DNA of 64,000 nucleotides, from positions 161,860-225,859 of the forward strand of contig QJZR01000014.1 in assembly GCA_003246625.1 (NCBI GenBank), written 5' to 3'. Of this stretch, positions 58,969 to 64,000 are shown one piece after another. The DNA comes from Alphaproteobacteria bacterium. GTDB lineage: Bacteria; Pseudomonadota; Alphaproteobacteria; Rhodospirillales; Rhodospirillaceae. The stretch's first letter is position 1, and each line of letters begins with the position of its first letter. The translations under genes were made by a program, and so were the position numbers. The notes beneath the pieces are model-generated. The model did not search any database. It was not told where the DNA came from and worked only from the letters and a program-made list of their open reading frames with translations.

Positions 58969-61361
58969 AATTCACCCTTTCCTGGTTGAAGGAATACCTC
59001 GACACCGAGGCCCCGCTCGCCACCCTCGACGCGGCGCTGACCGCCCTCGGGCTGGAAGTGGAAGGTATCGAGGACCCCGCCGCGGCGCTGGCCGGTTTCA
59101 TCGTCGCCGACGTCGTCGAATGCGCCGACCATCCGGATTCCGACCATCTGCACGTGCTTGCGGTGAACACCGGGACGGAAACCGTTCAGGTGGTGTGCGG
59201 CGCGCCCAACGCCCACGCCGGGATGAAGGGCATCCTGGCGCGTCCGGGGGTGACCATCCCGATCGACGGCACGGTGCTGAAGAAGGGCAAGATTCGGGGC
59301 ATCGAAAGCCAGGGCATGATGTGTTCGTTCCGCGAACTCTGCCTGGGCGACGACCACGCCGGCATCGTCGAGCTGGATACCGACGCCCCCGCCGGAACCC
59401 CGGTGGCCGAGGTTCTCTCCCTCGACCCGGTGATCGATCTTTCCATCACCCCCAACCGCGCCGACTGCCTGGGGGTGCGGGGCATCGCCCGCGACCTCGC
59501 GGCGAAGGGTCTGGGCCGCTTCAAGGACGAACCGGTGGCCAAGGTCGCCGGCACCTTCGACAGCCCGGTCGGGGTGACCATCGACCTGCCCGCGGGCCAG
59601 GAAAAGGCCTGCCCGCTGTTCGTCGGGCGCCTCATCCGTGGCGTCAAGAACGGCCCCAGCCCGAAGTGGGTGCAGGACCGGCTGAGCGCGGTCGGCCTGC
59701 GGCCGATTTCCGCCCTGGTCGACATCACCAACCTGGTGTCGCTGTCCCGCGCCCGGCCGCTGCACGTCTTCGACGCGAACAAGCTTTCCGGCGACGTGGT
59801 GGTGCGCTTCGCCAAGGATGGCGAGACGATGACCGCCCTCGACGGCCGCGACCATGCGCTGCGATCCGACCTTTTGACGATCTGCGACGCCGCGGGTCCG
59901 CAAAGCATCGCCGGGGTGATGGGCGGCGCGCCCACCGGCTGCACCGAGGACACCGTCGACGTGTTCCTGGAATCCGCCCTGTTCGACACCGTGGCGGTGG
60001 CGCATGCCGGACGCACCCTGCAAATCGATTCGGACGCGCGCTATCGCTTCGAACGCGGCGTCGATCCCGCCTCGGTCTTCGACGGGGCGGAACTGGCCAC
60101 CGCGCTGATCCTGGAATTCTGCGGCGGCACCGCCTCGCACCTGGTGGTGGCGGGGGCGGAACCCGCGCCGCGCGCGCCGATTTCCTTCCGTCCCGAACGG
60201 GTGAAGACCCTGGGCGGCATGAACCTGCCCGCCGCCGAGATGGCCGAGATCCTGGCCCGTCTGGGCTTCGCCGCCGCGGTGGAAAGCGAGTGCCTGATGG
60301 TCACCCCGCCGTCGTGGCGTGGCGACGTCGCCGCCGAACACGACCTGGTCGAGGAAATCCTGCGCGTCGCCGGATACGACGCGGTGCCCGCGGTGCCGAT
60401 GCCGCGTCCGCCGATGCCCAAGGTGGCGCTGACCGACGCGCAGCGCCGCCGTGGCTGGGTGCGCCGGACCCTGGCCGAACGCGGCCTGACCGAGGCGGTG
60501 ACCTTTTCGTTCATGGACAGCCGCCATGCCGTCCTCTTCGGCTGGAGCGATCCGATGCTCAAGGTCGACAATCCGATTTCCTCGGAACTCGACGTGATGC
60601 GGCCCTCGGTGCTGCCCAACCTGATCGCCGCCGCCGGGCGTAACGCCGCGCGCGGCATCGCCGACGCCGCCCTGTTCGAGATCGGGCCGCAGTTCTTCGG
60701 CCCCAATCCCGGCGAACAGTGCCTGGTCGCAGCGGGCGTGCGCGCCGGCAAGACCGGGCCGCGCCACTGGGGGGCGCCGCCGCGCGCCGCCGATGCCCTC
60801 GACGCCAAGGCGGACGCCCTGGCGGCGCTGGCCGCCGCGGGCATGGCCACCGGCGGCGTGCAGGTGCGCCGCGACGCGCCCACCTGGTACCACCCCGGCC
60901 AGTCGGGCACCCTTTGCCTCGGCCGCACCGTGGTCGCCGCCTTCGGCGCGCTGCACCCCGGCGTGGTCAAGAAGCTGGGGGTGAAGGGCCGTCTGGTCGG
61001 TTTCGAGGTCTTCCTCGACTCCCTGCCCGCGATCAAGAAGAAGGCGTCGAAGACCCGGCCGCTGCTCAAGGTCTCGCCCTATCCGGCGGTGGACCGCGAC
61101 TTCGCCTTCGTCGTCGACGAAACCGTCGAGGCGGAGCGTCTGATCCGCGCCGTCACCGGCGCCGACAAGGCCCTGGTGCAGGAGGTCTCGGTGTTCGACG
61201 TGTTCACCGGCGATTCGGTCGGCGCGGGCAAGAAGTCGATGGCCCTTTCCGTCACCCTGCAGGCGATGGACCGCACCCTGAAGGACGAGGAAATCGAGGC
61301 CACGGCGCAGAAGATCGTCGCCGCCGTCGCCCAGGCCACCGGCGGCGCGCTGCGGGCCTAG
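58965..61361 (+). CDS. pheT: Phenylalanine-tRNA ligase beta subunit
   Basis: A 798-residue beta chain. The N-terminal EMAP/OB-type tRNA-binding domain (about 40-150) includes [19 protein letters not shown]3/B4 editing domains follow (about 210-375, [13 protein letters not shown]), then B5 (about 400-470), a catalytic-like domain (to about 690), and the C-terminal FDX-ACB domain ([15 protein letters not shown]). Normal length. ATG overlaps the pheS stop (ATGA), ensuring equal amounts. It ends the operon before a terminator. Confidence 0.97.
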   Translation: MKFTLSWLKEYLDTEAPLATLDAALTALGLEVEGIEDPAAALAGFIVADVVECADHPDSDHLHVLAVNTGTETVQVVCGAPNAHAGMKGILARPGVTIPIDGTVLKKGKIRGIESQGMMCSFRELCLGDDHAGIVELDTDAPAGTPVAEVLSLDPVIDLSITPNRADCLGVRGIARDLAAKGLGRFKDEPVAKVAGTFDSPVGVTIDLPAGQEKACPLFVGRLIRGVKNGPSPKWVQDRLSAVGLRPISALVDITNLVSLSRARPLHVFDANKLSGDVVVRFAKDGETMTALDGRDHALRSDLLTICDAAGPQSIAGVMGGAPTGCTEDTVDVFLESALFDTVAVAHAGRTLQIDSDARYRFERGVDPASVFDGAELATALILEFCGGTASHLVVAGAEPAPRAPISFRPERVKTLGGMNLPAAEMAEILARLGFAAAVESECLMVTPPSWRGDVAAEHDLVEEILRVAGYDAVPAVPMPRPPMPKVALTDAQRRRGWVRRTLAERGLTEAVTFSFMDSRHAVLFGWSDPMLKVDNPISSELDVMRPSVLPNLIAAAGRNAARGIADAALFEIGPQFFGPNPGEQCLVAAGVRAGKTGPRHWGAPPRAADALDAKADALAALAAAGMATGGVQVRRDAPTWYHPGQSGTLCLGRTVVAAFGALHPGVVKKLGVKGRLVGFEVFLDSLPAIKKKASKTRPLLKVSPYPAVDRDFAFVVDETVEAERLIRAVTGADKALVQEVSVFDVFTGDSVGAGKKSMALSVTLQAMDRTLKDEEIEATAQKIVAAVAQATGGALRA

Positions 61362-61391
61362 GGCCGCAACCCGGCATATCGGTTTAAGACG

Positions 61392-61423
61392 AAAAGGGCC
61401 CCCGTGCGGGGGCCCTTTTTCTT
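61392..61423 (+). terminator. Rho-independent terminator of pheST
   Basis: Arms AAAAGGGCCCCC (61392-61403) and GGGGGCCCTTTTT (61408-61420), with a short loop, end in TTTTTCTT. It can act in both directions and also ends the SIR2-like gene on the minus strand. Confidence 0.9.
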
Positions 61424-61444
61424 CGTGCGGATTCGGGGGGGGCG

Positions 61445-62302
61445 TTACCCCGGCCAGAAGGCGGAAAGCGGCGCGTCGATCACCGCGAAGCCGAGTTGGT
61501 TGGCGAAGCGGATTTCCTTCGGCGTCGGGGCCTCCGCGACCAGCCAGCCCGCCGCGTGCGGATTGGCGTCGTAGACGAGGTCGCGCACGATCATCCGCTC
61601 GGTATCCTTTTTCAGGCGTACCCCGGCGATCAGGTACTGCTTGTCCTTGCGGCGGGATTTGAGGAACGGCGGCAGGGCAAAGCCGCCCATCATCTCGGTG
61701 ATGAAGTCGACGAAGTCGGCGTCCGAGGCGATGAAGCTGGTCCTCGGCTCGGCGCAGCCGAGCGGCTTGAACAGGATGGGGCCTTCCCCCGCCGCCAGCG
61801 CCGCGCCCTCGGCGTCCTCGTCCAGCGGCGCATAGTCCGTGCCGTCGTGGCGGAAGGCGCGATAGCGGGGGTCGGCCTTGGACAGACGGGCCACCCCCTG
61901 AATCAGCACGTGGGGGGCGTCGGCGAACAGTTTCGGCAGGACCGAATCGCGGTTGAGGTCGATGGCGTAGCGGGGCTTCGCCTCGGCGATCCAACGCATC
62001 TGGGGGGAGACGCTCCAGTCGCGGGCATAAAGCTCGGTGAGGAAGCGGTCGATGAACTTGCGCCCCTTCTTGAACTCCAGGCTCATCGCGGCGCGGGAGA
62101 ATTCGGCCATCAGCTTCGGCGACAGGGGCACCCCGCCGGTCATCGCCAGGATCAGGTCGGTGCCGTGCGCGGGCAACGGCTGGCCGGTCGCGGAATCGGT
62201 GCAGCCGGTCTGCGAATCCGGACCGAGGATCGGCACGACGCGGCCTTCGCCGATTCCCTTCCGCCAAGTGTCGAGCAGCATGTCGATTTCGCGGGCGTGC
62301 AT
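61445..62302 (-). CDS. SIR2-like domain protein beside draT
   Basis: A 285-residue protein that I read as a SIR2-like NAD-binding domain (SIR2_2 type). Supporting segments are VVPILGPDSQTGC (substitute for the GAG-S motif), PRYAIDLNRDSVLPKLF (the TTN-D region), VLIQGVARL and ILFKPLGC (the LHG motifs), and FLKSRRKDKQYLIAGV with ERMIVRDL at the end. The usual catalytic His-Gly-x pattern is changed, so deacetylase activity is doubtful. The start at 62302 has GGAGG seven bases upstream. It is 124 bases after draT on the same strand, where draG is often found. Confidence 0.6.
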   Translation of the reverse strand: MHAREIDMLLDTWRKGIGEGRVVPILGPDSQTGCTDSATGQPLPAHGTDLILAMTGGVPLSPKLMAEFSRAAMSLEFKKGRKFIDRFLTELYARDWSVSPQMRWIAEAKPRYAIDLNRDSVLPKLFADAPHVLIQGVARLSKADPRYRAFRHDGTDYAPLDEDAEGAALAAGEGPILFKPLGCAEPRTSFIASDADFVDFITEMMGGFALPPFLKSRRKDKQYLIAGVRLKKDTERMIVRDLVYDANPHAAGWLVAEAPTPKEIRFANQLGFAVIDAPLSAFWPG

Positions 62303-62426
62303 GGGGAACCTCCGTTTTTGTGCGGGGGAAGCCACGCAAGAAACGGTCCAAGCGGCAAAGCCCTGGAAAACCGCCCGCCTTACACCGAGGGGGAAGGGGT
62401 TTGTCGCGAATCCGACAAGGCGGGAC

Positions 62427-63269
62427 TCATCCCTGCCAATAGGTCAGGCGCACCCGATAGGCGCCGCCGATCACCATCACCTCGTTTTCGCCCTTGAGGC
62501 GCCCGGGCAACAGGTCGGAGGTGCAGAACACCTTCTGCCGGGGGATGCGCGCTTCCAGGATGTTGTCGCCGAATTCCCCGGCGCGCTCGGGATTGGCGGT
62601 GAACGAATTCATCGAGTTGAGGACCACCGTCGCCTCGCGCGGGCCGAGGCGGGAGAGAATGTCGAAGTCGTCGATGGCGTTGACGCCGCGGTAAAGCGTC
62701 AGGTGGCTGGGCGCGTCCGGCTCCTTGGCCAGTTCGTACTGGGCATAGGCGTAAAGCAGGTCCAACTGCGCGTCGAGGGCATGGGTGGCATAGATGCCGC
62801 GCGAGCGTTCCTCGACGAAGCGGGCGTCGGCGATGGCGTCGCCCGCGTGCAGGCGCCCGGCGTGAAAGCGGGTGATCAGGCCGAAGCGGCTTTCCACCCA
62901 GCCCTTGATCACCGCCGCCTCGCGTCCGTCGGAATCGAAGAACCAGCCGCGCAGCATGCGGGTGTAGTCGGCCTTGGTGCGGTGGCGTTTCCGTTCGCCG
63001 CCCGCTTCCTCGGGGGTTTCCAGACAGAAGTGGACGGTCATGTAGTCGATGAACCGTTCCGCCCGCGCCGCCTTGTCGGGAAGGGACGCCAGCATGGTGA
63101 ACAGTTCGTCATGGAAGGGGAAAACTCCGTCGAGGCGCAGGTCCTCGGCATGCTCCTGAAAATTCAGCCCGCCCAGGATCACCGGCGGCAGGTTGCAGCG
63201 GTTGATCGGCAACCGCGCCCAGGTCGGCAGACTGGGCGAACCGGGGCGGGGGGAGGTGTCGTCTGCCAT
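62427..63269 (-). CDS. draT: NAD(+)-dinitrogen-reductase ADP-ribosyltransferase DraT
   Basis: A 280-residue enzyme that inactivates nitrogenase by adding ADP-ribose to Arg101 of NifH in darkness, energy loss or ammonium. The sequence INRCNLPPVILGGLNFQEHA and the later HLTLYRGVNAIDDF and RLKGENEVMVIGGAYRVR match the DraT family as I know it. The size is that of the Rhodospirillum rubrum protein (276). The start is 63269, with a GGATTCCGT sequence ahead. It is divergent from nifH, and the target Arg101 in the context [10 protein letters not shown] is present there. Confidence 0.92.
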   Translation of the reverse strand: MADDTSPRPGSPSLPTWARLPINRCNLPPVILGGLNFQEHAEDLRLDGVFPFHDELFTMLASLPDKAARAERFIDYMTVHFCLETPEEAGGERKRHRTKADYTRMLRGWFFDSDGREAAVIKGWVESRFGLITRFHAGRLHAGDAIADARFVEERSRGIYATHALDAQLDLLYAYAQYELAKEPDAPSHLTLYRGVNAIDDFDILSRLGPREATVVLNSMNSFTANPERAGEFGDNILEARIPRQKVFCTSDLLPGRLKGENEVMVIGGAYRVRLTYWQG

Positions 63270-63295
63270 ACGGAATCCTGGCGGGGTTGTTGTGA

Positions 63296-64000
<705 letters not shown>

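Noticed and set aside
58914..62351. Minus-strand frame opposite pheT, extending into the SIR2-like region
   Set aside because: Shadow of pheT in GC-rich DNA; the real SIR2-like gene uses another frame with a ribosome site at 62302.

Overview
This 64-kb, very GC-rich window has long overlapping operons and the gene content of a nitrogen-fixing alphaproteobacterium, most probably Rhodospirillales (Rhodospirillum, Magnetospirillum or Phaeospirillum type). The clues are the start of nifH behind a -24/-12 promoter, a draT-type nitrogenase-switching gene, system I cytochrome c maturation with a fused CcmH-CcmI, gltD placed before gltB, a kdsD-lptCAB-rpoN-hpf-ptsN cluster, a CarD regulator, and an FzlA-like GST near uppP. 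No phage, insertion sequence, rRNA operon or CRISPR array was seen.

Layout. 0-8.4 kb: the end of carD, a phosphoesterase-like protein with lost catalytic residues, a divergent LysR/TDT-exporter pair, a small transaldolase, acnA, and a YeeE/YedE membrane pair behind a promoter carrying an AT-rich direct repeat. 8.5-15.4 kb: an overlapping ccmABCDEFG-ccmHI operon followed by a cytochrome b561. 15.5-20.2 kb: cupin/AraC, then modE and modABC behind a 12-bp dyad. 20.5-28.8 kb: a chemoreceptor ending in a hemerythrin domain, a PiT / PstS-like / DUF523 operon, a SulP transporter and an Hsp20. 28.8-40.5 kb: LysR/isochorismatase, a thioesterase, the rnd-kdsD-lptC-lptA-lptB-rpoN-hpf-ptsN series on the minus strand, tRNA-Leu(CAG), an NDUFA9-like protein and uppP. 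40.8-53.9 kb: glutamate synthase, an unknown protein, an FzlA-like protein, a TPR protein, an SDR enzyme, an alpha/beta hydrolase and two glycosyltransferases. 54-61.4 kb: thrS-infC-(CheZ-like)-rpmI-rplT-pheS-pheT. 61.4-64 kb: a SIR2-like gene, draT and divergent nifH.

How the parts fit together. Nitrogen fixation links several blocks: molybdate uptake (modEABC), ammonia assimilation (gltDB), sigma-54 (rpoN), PtsN, and post-translational control of NifH (DraT; the target Arg101 is present in the partial NifH). The ccm operon and cytochrome b561 serve respiration. The hemerythrin chemoreceptor and CheZ-like protein point to motility that senses oxygen.

Most unusual features: a CheZ-like phosphatase with a CheY-binding tail inside the translation operon; infC apparently starting at ATA; a modular intergenic repeat whose central block is inverted between two copies; a SIR2-like gene where draG is normally found beside draT; and a ModE-type dyad with everted half-sites. 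All calls were made by reading the sequence; no database search was run.
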